From assembly GCA_030248195.1 (NCBI GenBank), contig JASAND010000808.1, positions 20,996 to 84,995 on the forward strand: DNA of 64,000 bases. The letters are read 5' to 3'. The number at the start of each line of letters is the position of its first letter. Positions within the stretch are counted from its first letter, which is position 1. This DNA comes from Trissonchulus latispiculum (Eukaryota; Nematoda; Enoplea; Enoplida; Ironidae). Below, in pieces: positions 1 through 11,600 of this stretch. The notes beneath the pieces are model-generated. The model made no database searches. It was not told the origin of the DNA and saw only the letters and a list, made by a program, of their open reading frames with translations. A program made the translations under genes and the position numbers.

Positions 1-1100
1 ACACCTATTGCGGTATATATATCATCAATATATATAGGTTACTGACTTTCGATATATGTGGTCGCCGCCGCGCCACAGTGCGCCGCAGCGCCACAGTGGC
101 GCCACAAAGTCGGCTCAGAACGTCGAAATGGCCAAAAGTATGCCTGGGATTAGCTTCTTTCCAGCTCTTTGTGCAAATACAAACCAGACAAGTTATATAT
201 GGTTGATAAGGACATATATCCGGATTATGACGTTTGAAGTCGGATTTTTGATATGTTGCGCCACAGCGCCACAGTGGCCCGCCAAAGTTGGTGAATGTTG
301 GGTCCGACTTTGAACTTAGTTTTTTCGCTTATTTTTCAAGATAGACTTCTCATATCTTGCATATAAAGGTTTTTTGGGACGGACAATCGATTCTCGCTAT
401 CTGTTTTGCTGCCCGAGTAACCCAAGTTGCTGGGCTGGTTCCACTTGACCGTCTGAGGGTGTCAGGTCGGTAACCGCTTCCTGGAGGTCCATAGTAGGCT
501 TTACTTTGCCTCTCCAAACTTTGTCTGTAGGGGTTTTCTGGTGCGCCCAGCTCAGTCCCGGTGTCCGTTTTGCCGTCTGTCCCACCCATCTTGCTGTGCT
601 GGTTCCACTTTGCCGTCTGGAGGGTCCGGTCGGTACCGGCTTCCGGGAACACCATATATATATAGGACTGTACATAGCCTATCAAAACATTGTCTATAGG
701 GGTTTTCTGGCGCGCCCAGTTCATTCCTGGCATCCGTTTTGCCGTCTGACCCACCCATCTTGCTGTGCTGGTTCCACTTTGCCATCTGGCCAGGTCGGTG
801 GGAGGTCATGTGGTCAAAAATGGAAATTTTCAAAAGTAGTCAAATTTGGTATCAAATGAAAGCGCTAAGCGAGCTGAGCAACTTTTGTCATAGAACAGCA
901 TGCTAAAAGTGGCTGTAGAGTGCTGTGGTGGGGTTGGGTGAGGACTTAGGCGATTTTCGGTTAAAAATGAAATTTTTCAAAAGTGGTCAAATTTGGTACC
1001 AAATGAAAGCCCTAAGCGAGCTGAGCAACTTTTGTCATAGGACTGCATGCTCAAAGTTGCTGTAGCGTGCTGTGGTGGGGTGGGGTGAGGACTTAGTCAG
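1..1100. repeat. R1 dispersed repeat, 3' part (copy 0)
   Basis: This stretch matches 2214-3300 almost base for base at its start and, more loosely, 27.5-28.6 kb. It is cut by the window edge. It holds about two units of a roughly 165-bp minisatellite (unit starts near 427, 592 and 760) followed by two units of a roughly 147-bp minisatellite (starts near 831 and 978). Open frames here only reflect the repeats. The copy ends directly against the hairpin at 1101, so two R1 elements stand head to tail. Confidence 0.8.
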
Positions 1101-1122
1101 GTAGTGCGCGTTAGCGCACTAC
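1101..1122. other. Terminal hairpin of R1 copy 1
   Basis: GTAGTGCGC and its reverse complement are separated by the loop GTTA. Hairpins of the same design but different stem sequence occur at 4198-4221 and 27169-27194. Each is followed within about 40-80 bp by a second GC-rich inverted motif built on TGCGCAG or a close variant. Confidence 0.75.
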
Positions 1123-3770
1123 GTACCTAGAATAGGGAAAAAAGGCGCATTGCGCAGTGTTGGAACATAGTTTCCCGTGGTGCCGGCGGAGGAGTTGAGC
1201 TAGAGCCTTCATATTGTACCAGTAGAAAGCCCTTCACGAGAGGTCCATGCTGTGCAAATTTGAGCGAAATCGGCCAAGCCGTTTTTGAGATATGACAGAT
1301 TGCATTTTGAACTACAGACTTTCCACTTTTTTCCCACCCCCCCTAGAGGTCGGAGCTCAAAGATTTTCTATACTATTTAGGGTTTTTTAAACAACTTTTC
1401 CCCGATTTCTGGGGAAAAATTTTTGGTGTCGGTAGGACCCCCCATAGGTCTGTGTACATAGTAGGATTTCGGTTTTTTCGGACATAGTTTTTTCCAAAAT
1501 GGAAAAATTTTCGTCGAAGTAAGCAGGAGCAGGCCTTGGCTGAGGTGTCTGAGGTTTGACGTGCAGCAATGTCCTAAGGTGTTCTAAGGTTAAGTTGTAG
1601 GGATTTTCGATCTGACTTCTGTGGCACCCTGGCCAGGGGTCCGAAGTTAGTGTGTAAAAGGGGGGATCTGGGCCTACGGACTGTGGAGCCATACCAGGGT
1701 TTTCTTTTTCAAAATCGGACCTGTGTAAATGTTGTGTAAATTTAAATTTCAGTGTGTATTTTTGTTTGAAGCTGTGTAAAATCTAAAAGTGTTGTTTTTG
1801 AGATATAATACGAAATAAAATAAATTTAAGCGTTATTTTATTGCAACAATGTTATTTTCGGATCATTCAATCAAAAGTTCTGGCAACTGCACTTGTGTAA
1901 CGTCCGTGGGGGACACGTCCGTGTAACGCAGAAGAACCCACGCGGGGAGTCTAAAACGAAACGGGGGTGAGCTCCAGGTCTGGAGGGTGAACACCCCCCC
2001 CAGCATTTGTATATACATATGGTGGAGTACTGTTTGGGAATTTTTCTGTGCACATGATAGTAGTAGTAAATTTAGTATCATAGGGGTCGCGGCACCGTTA
2101 AAAAGTTGCACCTGCCGGCAGTTATGCCGGCGATGTTTTTTTTTCCGGTGTCTCCGTTTTACCCTCGTATGTCACCATTTTGTAGCCTCTTTCACAGAAT
2201 GTAGCGAAGTTCAGACACCTATTGCGGTATATATATCATCAATATATATAGGTTACAGACTTTCGATATATGTGGTCGCCGCCGCGCCACAGTGCGCCGC
2301 AGCGCCACAGTGGCGCCACAAAGTCGGCTCAGAACGTCGAAATGGCCAAAAGTATGCCTGGGATTAGCTTCTTTCCAGCTCTTTGTGCAAATACAAACCA
2401 GACAAGTTATATATGGTTGATAAGGACATATATCCGGATTATGACGTTTGAAGTCGGATTTTTGATATGTTGCGCCACAGCGCCACAGTGGCCCGCCAAA
2501 GTTGGTGAATGTTGGGTCCGACTTTGAACTTAGTTTTTTCGCTTATTTTTCAAGATAGACTTCTCATATCTTGCATATAAAGGTTTTTCGGGACGGACAA
2601 TCGATTCTCGCTATCAGTTTTGCTGCCCGATTCACCCAATTTGCTGGGCTGGTCTACTTGACCGTCTGAGGGGTCAGGTCGGTAACCGCTTCCGGGAGGT
2701 CCATAGTAGGCTTTACTTGGCCTCTCAAAACTTTGTCTATAGGGGTTTTCTGGTGCGCCCAGCTCATTCCCGGCCTCCATTTTGCCGTCCGACCCACCCA
2801 TCTTGCTGGGCTGGTTCCAATTTGCCGTCTGGAGGGTCCGGTCAGTACCGACTTCCGGGAACACCATATAGGACTGTACTTAGCCTCTCAAAACTTTGTC
2901 TATAGGGGTTTTCTGGTGCGCCCAGCTCATTCCTGGCATCTCTTTTGCCTTCGGACCCACCCATCTTGCTGAGCTGGTTCCACTTTGCCATCTGGAGCGT
3001 CAGGTAGGTGGGAGGTCATATTGTGGTCAAAAATGGAAATTTTCAAAAGTGGTCAAATTTGGTATCAAATGAAAGCCCTAAGCGAGCTGAGCAACTTTTG
3101 CCATAGAACTGCATGCTCAAAGTGGCTGTAGAGTGCTGTGGTGAGGTGGGGTGGGGACTTGGGGGTTTTTTGTCCAAACTAAAATTTTTCAAAAGTGGTC
3201 AAATTTGGTATCAAATGAAAGCCCTAAGCGAGCTGAGCAACTTTTGTCATAAAAGTGCATGCTCAAAGTGGCTGTAGAGTGCTGTGCTGGGATAGAGGTG
3301 GGGTCTTAGCCGATTTTGGGTCGAAAATAAAAATTTTCAAAAATGGTCAAATTTGGTACCAAATGAAAGCCACAAGCGAGCTGAGCACCTTTTCTCATAA
3401 AAGTGCATGCTCAAAGTGGCTATAGAGTGCTGTGCTGGGGTATAGATGGGGTCTTAGGCGATTTTGGGTCGAAAATGAATATATATTATCAAAAGTGGTC
3501 AAAATTGGTATATACCAAATGAAAGCCCCAAGTGAGCTGAGCAACTTTTCTCATAAACGTGCATGCTCACAGTGGCTGTAGAGTGCTGTGGTGGGGTAGG
3601 GGTGGGAGGAAAACTAAGCTTCTGTCATAGAACCACTTACCCTAACTTGCTGTGGAGCGGTCTGGTGTGAGGGGTGTCAGGGTGGAACTGAGCCAATTTG
3701 CCATAGAACCACACACGTGAGTCAGAGTATTTAGTGCATATATAATGCTTAATGATTCTTTAACGCTTTT
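1101..3770. repeat. R1 dispersed repeat, full copy with hairpin head (copy 1)
   Basis: The copy starts with a perfect 9-bp hairpin (1101-1122), followed by a roughly 1.1-kb body without recognisable coding sequence. The part shared with copy 0 starts at about 2214. Minisatellite 1 has unit starts near 2639, 2802 and 2965 (163-bp period). Minisatellite 2 has starts near 3045, 3191, 3337 and 3491 (about 147 bp). No transposase or reverse transcriptase is visible, so it is probably non-autonomous. The right end is approximate. Confidence 0.65.
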
Positions 3771-4197
3771 GTGTCAACGACATGTAAAAAGTGGATAAAC
3801 AAGAAATAAAAATGCTCCTAAAGAGCAAAGAAAGGAATATGAGTCAACATGGAACATGTAAAATGCTAAATATTGTCGGTTGTAAATTAAGAATAAGACA
3901 AGCATGTAAAATGCTAATATGAGTCTGGTGAGGTTGGAAAGTGCAGAAGACAAGTTTGTACACGCACCAATATGAGTGCATGCCAAATAGACTCATATTG
4001 GCATGCCGTAAAAAACAATAATGCATGCATCCATTGCGGAATTCTAACGGATATATTTCTACCCAGGAGTTAAGACGAATAAGTAGCGTTATTGACGTCA
4101 CATGGATATCCCAACCATGGTCAACATTGTCAACTTTTCTCCTTAGGAAACTGTTAAACCGCTGTTAGTCAACAATGCGCCGACGGACGGATATTAT

Positions 4198-4221
4198 GTA
4201 GGGGCGCGATAGCGCCCCTAC
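4198..4221. other. Hairpin of the R1-head type
   Basis: A 10-bp stem, GTAGGGGCGC with its complement, closes the loop GATA. It is followed by ATATGGG. It has the same architecture as the hairpins at 1101 and 27169, with compensating base changes in the stem. The roughly 600 bp after it hold no recognisable coding sequence. Confidence 0.7.
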
Positions 4222-4837
4222 ATATATAATATGGGTATAAAGGCGTCTGCGCGGCCCTCTGGAGACCGTGTTGGCCTGGTGCCAGCTAATTAGAGGTCCG
4301 GCGGTGGTAAAAAGGTTACCATCGTAAACAACTCGAGTAGTACTACAAGTACCACCATACTTTTGGTTCGAATTCGAAACTTCGAATTTTTGCACTAGGC
4401 GATAGTTACCGTGCGTTTGTTTTTTTCTCGGTGAATAACGCTTATTGGAAATGCATTTTACGGCTAAGTGTTGGAACGATGTGGGCATTTTGGCACCATA
4501 CTACTATTATATGTTGGTAGACAGGATCCCCCCATGCTACCTTTTTTGGTCATTTTGGCACCTGGCCAATTTTGGCTCTGTGCCAAGGTCCCAAAGTCGG
4601 ACTTTCGCTATTTTTCGCAAATTTTGGTCACACTTTTCTAGAACTGGGTAGAAGCTGGAGAGGACTAGTATCTTTTGTTGAAAATTACCAGTAGGGGTGC
4701 ATAAAGTAACGAGGGGGATTTTTTAATTTTGCTCCCTAGCTTTCAGGAGATGGGCCCAAACTTTGCATTTTTTTGGCCTGTTTTGGCTAAAAGTTTCTAA
4801 GTCCCACTTTTACTAGAAATTGCCTAAAAGTCACTAA

Positions 4838-6070
4838 AAATGGCGTTTTTCGGCCTTGGGGTGGTGCCCATATATAGTAAATCAGGGTCGCTGAAAACGA
4901 TGAGCATACTGCCGATACGGCCCGAAGTGACCACTGGTCAGCATGGCTCCCGTGGTTCCTCGCCCAGGGTCAAAATTGGGAAAACTCCCTCTAAACAGCG
5001 TTTTTCGGCGTTTTGGCCGGGGGCATATATAGCAAATCGACTACGCTCGTTTCAATGGGCATATCGCCGAAACCGACGGAAGTGACCACTGGTCACTACA
5101 GCCTACGGGGCCTATTGACCACTGGTCAAACGGCCTAAAACTGCGTTTTTCGCCGTTTTGGTCGGGGGCATTTATAGTAAATCGACTACGCTCGTTTCAA
5201 TGGGCATATCGCCGAAACCGACGGAAGTGACCACTGGTCACTACAGCCTACGGGGCCTATTGACCACTGGTCAAACGGCCTAAAACTGCGTTTTTCGGCG
5301 CTTTGGTCGCGGGCATATATAGTAAATCGACTACGCTCGTTTCAATGGGCATATCGCCGAAACCGACGGAAGTGACCACTGGTCACTACAGCCTACGGGG
5401 CCTATTGACCACTGGTCAAACGGCCTAAAACTGCGTTTTTCGGCGTTTTGGTCGGGGGGCATATATAGTAAATCGACTACGCTCGTTTCAATGGGCATAT
5501 TGCCGAAACCGACGGAAGTGACCACTGGTCACTACGGCCTAGGAGTCCTATTGACCACTGGTCAAACGGCCTAAAACTGCGTTTTTCGGCGTTTTGGTCG
5601 GGGGCGTATATAGTAAATCGACTACGCTCGTTTCAATGGGCATATCACCGAAACCGACGGGAGTGACCACTGGTCACTACAGCCTACGGTGCCTATTGAC
5701 CACTGGTCAAACGGCCTAAAACTGCGTTTTTCGGCGTTTTTATCGGGGGCATATATAGTAAATCGACTACGCTCGTTTCAATGGGCATATTGCCGAAATT
5801 GAGGGAAGTGACCTGTGGTCACTACGGTCTGTGGGGACTATTGACCAGTGGTCAAACCCCTTAAAACAGCGTTTTGCGGCGTTTTGGTTGGGGGCATATA
5901 TATAAATCCACTACGCTCGTTTCAATGGGCATATTGCCGAAATCGAGGGAGTGACCAGTGATCACTACGGTCTATGGGGCCTATTGACCAGTGGTCAAAC
6001 CCCTTAAAACAGCGTTTTTCGGCGTTTTGTTGGTGGCATATATTCTAAATCGACTACGCTCGTTTAGCAT
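4838..6070. repeat. 145-bp satellite array, about 8 units
   Basis: Successive units start at about 4996, 5141, 5286, 5431, 5577, 5722, 5867 and 6010, a period of 143-146 bp. Each complete unit contains the palindrome TGACCACTGGTCA (or a decayed form) twice, and the phrase AAATCGACTACGCTCGTTTC. The middle units are nearly identical and the outer ones diverge, as expected for an array kept uniform by unequal exchange. Confidence 0.93.
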
Positions 6071-6138
6071 GGCACTGTTCAAGCTCCTTGTATCCATTAC
6101 CGCATTGCTGGAAAGGGATCCTTTAAAATGACAGAAGG

Positions 6139-6936
6139 ACAAGAAATAAAAATGCTCCTCTGGAGCATGAAAAAGTAATATGGGTGATGGTGAGGTTGCA
6201 AAATCAAGATAGGACTAGTCTTCAAAATGCTTAATATGGGGCTAGGTTAAAAAATAGAAGAGGACTAGGTTGTGAGCGAATTAATATGGGCACAGCTTCG
6301 CCGAACAACCCATATTCGCGGGATTTCACGTTTCAGAGCTATCAATGATTGTCAGTCAATAAAAAATTAAGCAGTTGAATACTCATCGAATATAGCTGTT
6401 TGCATGTACTGTTAGACTAGCTGCTAGGAATATACGTATACTATTATCATTTTGTTGTGTTGAACTACCGCAGGCTCTACTACTAGGAGAAGTCTAAGGA
6501 TATGATGCTAAAGCTATTGGTCCAAGTCAGGAGGAAATAGAAGATCGTGGGAGAGTCCTAAATTATTCTTGAATATAAATTTTCCTTATAAATGGATACG
6601 TAAAATGCGCTGGTTAGTATGAAGCACTTATCGAAGAAAACGTTTGCTAAAATAAAAGTTCGAATAAGGCTCGAGCACATACCGTAGCTGTAGGTTATTT
6701 ATGAACTATAAACCAAATGTATCGTGGATATGCATAATAATTTACATTTACAAACCGCGAATATGGGTTGTTCGGCGAAGCTGTCCCATATTAATTCGCT
6801 CACAACCTAGTCCTCTTCTATTTTTTAACCTAGCCCCATATTAAGCATTTTAAAGACTAGTCCTATCTTGATTTTGCAACCTCACCATCACCCATATTAC
6901 TTTTTCATGCTCCAGAGGAGCATTTTTATTTCTTGT
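6139..6936. mobile_element. Nested element with 182-bp terminal inverted repeats
   Basis: 6139-6320 reappears inverted at 6755-6936. The outer ends match those of the surrounding element (ACAAGAAATAAAAATGCTCC), but the internal motif is ATATGGG instead of ATATGAG, and its inverted partner is changed to CCCATAT to match. The interior (about 430 bp) is AT-rich without coding potential. It lies inside the 3799-7359 element and is therefore younger or a rearranged part of it. Confidence 0.75.
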
Positions 6937-7359
6937 ATACAACATTTTTAATAAGCGTATGTATAACTCATGTATTCAGAGACTCAAAGTTAAATCTGAT
7001 GTTAACTTTCGTGACAATACACGTATATATATACGTGCGTAACCTGTGGAGCATCCTGTCATTCACCCTAAAACTACCCTGTCTCGTCGTGCTGACATTG
7101 CGTGAGTGATATATAACCGAAATTCGCAACCACTTGCCTTCAGAATACTAATAATGCCAATATGAGTCTATTTGGCATGCACTCATATTGGTGCGTGTAC
7201 AAACTTGTCTTCTGCACTTTCCAACCTCACCAGACTCATATTAGCATTTTACATGCTTGTCTTATTCTTCATTTACAACCGACAATATTTAGCATTTTAC
7301 ATGTTCCATGTTGACTCATATTCCTTTCTTTGCTCTTTAGGAGCATTTTTATTTCTTGT

Positions 7360-8254
7360 CAAATATGTTAAATGGAAGGAACTGGTGTAACAAAAATAAT
7401 CCACACAAAACCTTCTGATACAAAAATACATATCTTAAAACTTCCCAGGCCTGTTGCGGTTCCTTTTTCCTTTTACTTCCTTTTTTCTCGAGACCTTCCT
7501 TTTTCCTTTTCTTCGCCCGAAATTCCTTTTATTTCCTTTTTTTCTGGATGACTTCAAAAAGTCTAAGAATTTACAAAGTTTTTAAGCAAAATTTACGCTT
7601 TTGCCCATATTTTTTCCAAAATTTACGGCTTCGCCGGGATGTGATCGTATGGATTTTAATTTCAAAGTTGGTTTTATATTTTGGACGTATTTAATAATAA
7701 CTTGAGTTAGCTTTACGTTTTGTATTTTGATCTATTTGTCTGGAAAGTGTAGTTATAAGCTATAGTACCGGCTGAGCTTTTGCAGTTTCTAGAGTGCACG
7801 AAATAGCAAATTTTAACGATTTTATTCTTTTCAGCACGTATATATTTTTGTTACGCAACGCTAAGATTATATAAATTTTGATGGTTGTAGGTCGTTTCCA
7901 GGACTTTGCAGAAAATTTCTAACATCCAAACTTCTCGTTTTATCGTTGATATTTTAAAATATTATCTGAAATAGTTTACTATGACAGCATGTTTTCTTTA
8001 TGACTGCGAGCTTATTTAACTGTTTTATACAGTTTAAAAAGTTAAATGTATTAGCAATGCGGAATTTGATAGGAGGTTCGTGTTAACCTGGAACGGTTCT
8101 ATTTAATTTTGTCGTCCAAGATAATTGCTTTTCTTTCTGGAATAGTGAAAACATCTGGAGCTGAAATTTTTTGAACAAAATATGTTCTGCTATTTCAGTT
8201 TTAGTTTTCTTTCTCTTTTCTCACTTTTCTCAATTTTATCCGTATATATCCGGG
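7360..8254. other. Upstream region of the TAB-like gene, nothing recognised
   Basis: AT-rich sequence with a pyrimidine-rich patch at about 7480-7550. No coding sequence, repeat pair or clear core promoter can be supported. The promoter and any 5' non-coding exon of the gene starting at 8255 are expected here or farther upstream. Confidence 0.5.
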
Positions 8255-8573
8255 ATGAGCACCGGCACCCTAGACCTTGCAAGGGTAGGAGAATTCTCCG
8301 GGGGTTACCTTTACATTTTACCAGCACTCATACGTAGATTGCTGACAGCCGAAGACTGCTTGAAAGCTGTGAGTTCAGCAGTTTATATAGTTTCTAAACC
8401 TAGTTTACGTGCTGTGTGCTATAGATAGGGCTTCCGTTTCATCGACGCGGAAAATATCTGAAACTTGCTTGACCAAGAACCGAGAACCTAGGCACATTCT
8501 GGGCACCTCTTCCCTATCTTCCAGTAAAAACTAGCATTTTCTTCTCTTCTTCATAATTATTGCGTATATATAC

Positions 8574-8633
<60 letters not shown>

Positions 8634-11600
8634 CTTGTGCATTGTTTTCTGTTTTTGATTGTAGTTCAGCAACGATCCGTGCCTTTATCGAAATCTGGTT
8701 AAGGAGCGTAGTTGTGAGATTTCCAAGCTGTCGTCTTCTGCGTCCTCTGTAGACCTGCGCTCTCCTATGCAAAGTTTACCAAATGTAGACGGCAGTGGTG
8801 GTGTGCCTTCTCTCTACAATTATCAGAATGTCCCCAGAACCATTGGCGGCGGTTCCTACATTATCAAGGGGAATTCTTCTCAGTACAGCACGGCTCCCAG
8901 TCCCAGACCGCCCAGTGCTGGTAGCGATCCGACCAGTCGACCCAGACCTCCGCTCTCCCTTCATCTTCCCAACAGTTATCTTCCCACTGGACGACGGACA
9001 CCCTCTCCGCTAACAAATAATGCGGTTGCTTTCCATAGACGTAAGTAATGCATTGCTTATTAGTGTCTGTAATTCTGGCTTGAATTTTGTCCGTGTCGGG
9101 TAGTGCGCTTCGCCTTTGGGTCAATCTCGGTCTCCCTTGTACAAACAATCCAAATTATGAAATTTTCAGTATTTTAGCGTATAGTTTTTACATTTTTAAG
9201 AAAACATTTCCGGCTTTTGCAGAATTTTCTATTGTCAAATTGCCTCTTCATGTGAACTTTTGCTGGCATGATTATCTTTCAGATCGTTGAGTTTGTTTGT
9301 ATTCGTATGATTTTGATGTTAGTTAGCTGTTACGAACTTATAGTTGAGAAGAAATTCAATCCGTTTTTCTTCTATATATTTGTCGCTTCATTCCTTGCTA
9401 TATATGTATCGTTTAGGAACAGCAACTCCAGAAGATCCACGGCCGAGTGGAGGCCCTCTGTCTCCGGGGCCACGCGAATTTGGTGCTTCTCGTTCACCTC
9501 TTCTGGCTGATCGATTTCGTGATTTGCCTCGCGCTGACAGCTATCCAGAGCTGCCAACCACTTCCAGAAGTCTGGGCTCTTCTGTTGCTGGTAGTATGCG
9601 GAGCGGCTCTCCGCATCACTTCAACATTACGGTCAGCCCGCATCAGTTGGTCATTCACAGTCCGTCCAAGGAAAATGTCCACATCAGCTTCAATAGTCCC
9701 AGTTCCGGTGGAGCCATTCACTCTCCGTCTTCTCCAACGGTGCCCACTCGTCGAATCAGTGTCCCTGAGCAGATTCCTGCCCGGGCTCGCCTGCCGCCTC
9801 AGGCCGTCTATGAGCGGCGCGGCAGTTGCCCGGCCGCTGACCAGCTGGGCTTGGAGGAATCTGAGCATCCTGGAGGATCCCGCTGCACCAGCCTGCACCA
9901 CCGTTCAGCACCCAGTCCTCACCGTCTAGTCCCTTCACCGCTTTCACGAACCACAGCACCGCCTCCAGTCGGTGCTGTGGCTGAAGGCCCCTATCGAACG
10001 GCTTCCCCTTCGTTTTCCCATCCTGCGACCCCCAGTGCAGCTGATTCCGGCGGCACGTTGAATGACGATCGAATTGAACAGTTTCAGCAGCCGCTAATGG
10101 TTGATGTTGGCGGTCGCATAGGGGGTGACAATCTACCGGACGCTTCTGATTGGATATCCTTGGGAGGTCACCATCACTGTGATCCGCAGGAGAGTTCAAC
10201 CTCAGCCATGGATACTGGTGGCAGCAGTCAGTACTCTACGCCTTCCACAGTGCCGTCTTGGACGCCCGCCGCAGCACAGACGACGGGGGCACGTCCACGA
10301 CCGCCTGCTTCTATCTCCTTTGGCCCTCGCCTGTCCATAACGGTAAATTCCCCTGGCGCCAGGCGGCCCGTCATATCGTTCGGTCCGAATGCCAGTGTTT
10401 CGAGATACTCGATTGATTCGGTTACGCGTTCTCGCAGCCCGATAACTGGCCAACGTATTGACTACATTGGAAGTGAGTTATCTCGTCTGTATTTTATTGC
10501 TGTTACGTACTCTTTGTTTGAATTTCTCGGGTCAGCTGAAAGACAATATGTTAAGTTTTGGGTTTACCACCACTGGCTTTTCATGTAATCTTTCATCGAA
10601 ACACACTTGTCTAAAATCACTATTGTCTCAGCCAGCACCCGTAGTTTACTGGTTTAATAATTTTTATTTTATCATTCTTAGGTTTACTCAAACATCAAGC
10701 CGCTCGAAAGAAAACAATGGAGTGTGCGCTGGACAGTGTGGTGATTCGACTGAGCGAACTGAGGGCGGACGTCCAGGAATTGGAGAAGAGTCTACTGGGA
10801 AGACGAAAACTGTCACAAACCGGAATTCCAATAACTGTAGGTTTTAGATTACTATTATAGGTTTTATAAGCTTTCGTTTTCGGTTCTGATTACAAAGTAA
10901 TGCTTATTTTGAGTGCTGTTTGGACATACACGTACACTCCTAGTAGGCTCCTAAATACAGTTAACATGACGTGAGAAAATTTTTAAGGTGCTGGTATCGC
11001 TTTGTGTAAATTTGACCCTATAGGCTTTAATTCTTTATGAAAGTGGATGAAACTTTCCAAATATACTATTTCGGTGCTCTTTAACATTCTGGGACCAGTC
11101 CCGCATTTTTACGTGCAAAGATAAGAAATTTTTGGTTTCTGCCATTATTCTCTCAGTACATGGTCGCTACACCAGATTGGTTGGTATGGCTGGAAAGAGG
11201 GCACCAAAATGAACATTTTTGCTTTTACAACTTTTGAGCTATCTCTAGTGGTTAAGTCAGTATAAGCAAAAAACGATTTTTGGGGTCCAAAAATGGCCGT
11301 TTTCGAGAAAACCAGTTTTTTCAAAATTACTGCCAAATCATACGGACAATTTTGGTTTATTTATTCTCGATCGATACACAGTCTCATTGCACATTTTATC
11401 AATGCCTATTAGCCGGAGTTTGTTGCTCTAAGCTAGAGGTTTGGCCGAAAAACCATTTTGGCAAAACTGCGATTATTTTGTTTTGAACATCGATTTCTCA
11501 AAAACTACTCAATGGATTCGCGTGATTTTTGGCAGAATGAGAATTCGCACTATTGCGGAGGGACATTTTTCTTGGTTTGAGCTAAAACTTCTCCAGTTGC

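Larger units (their letters stand above)
3799..7359. mobile_element. Element with 207-bp terminal inverted repeats
   Basis: 3799-4007 reappears as its reverse complement at 7153-7359 with very few differences. The outer ends read ACAAGAAATAAAAATGCTCC. Each arm carries ATATGAG motifs spaced 60-80 bp apart and ends inward in a stem of ATATGAG with CTCATAT. The interior holds a hairpin (4198), a 145-bp satellite array and a nested element with the same type of ends. No transposase ORF is visible, so it is presumably non-autonomous. I see no convincing target-site duplication. Confidence 0.75.

Noticed and set aside
350..860. Overlapping 90-135-codon frames on both strands
   Set aside because: They follow the 163-bp minisatellite, have no stop by virtue of its composition, and change with repeat copy number in the other R1 copies.
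1101..1140. Hairpin as a Helitron 3' end
   Set aside because: Helitrons end in CTRR after the hairpin. The minus strand after this hairpin could be read that way here, but the hairpins at 4198 and 27169 lack it.
4838..6070. CRISPR-like array
   Set aside because: Units are 145 bp and repeated throughout without unique spacers, and the genome is eukaryotic.
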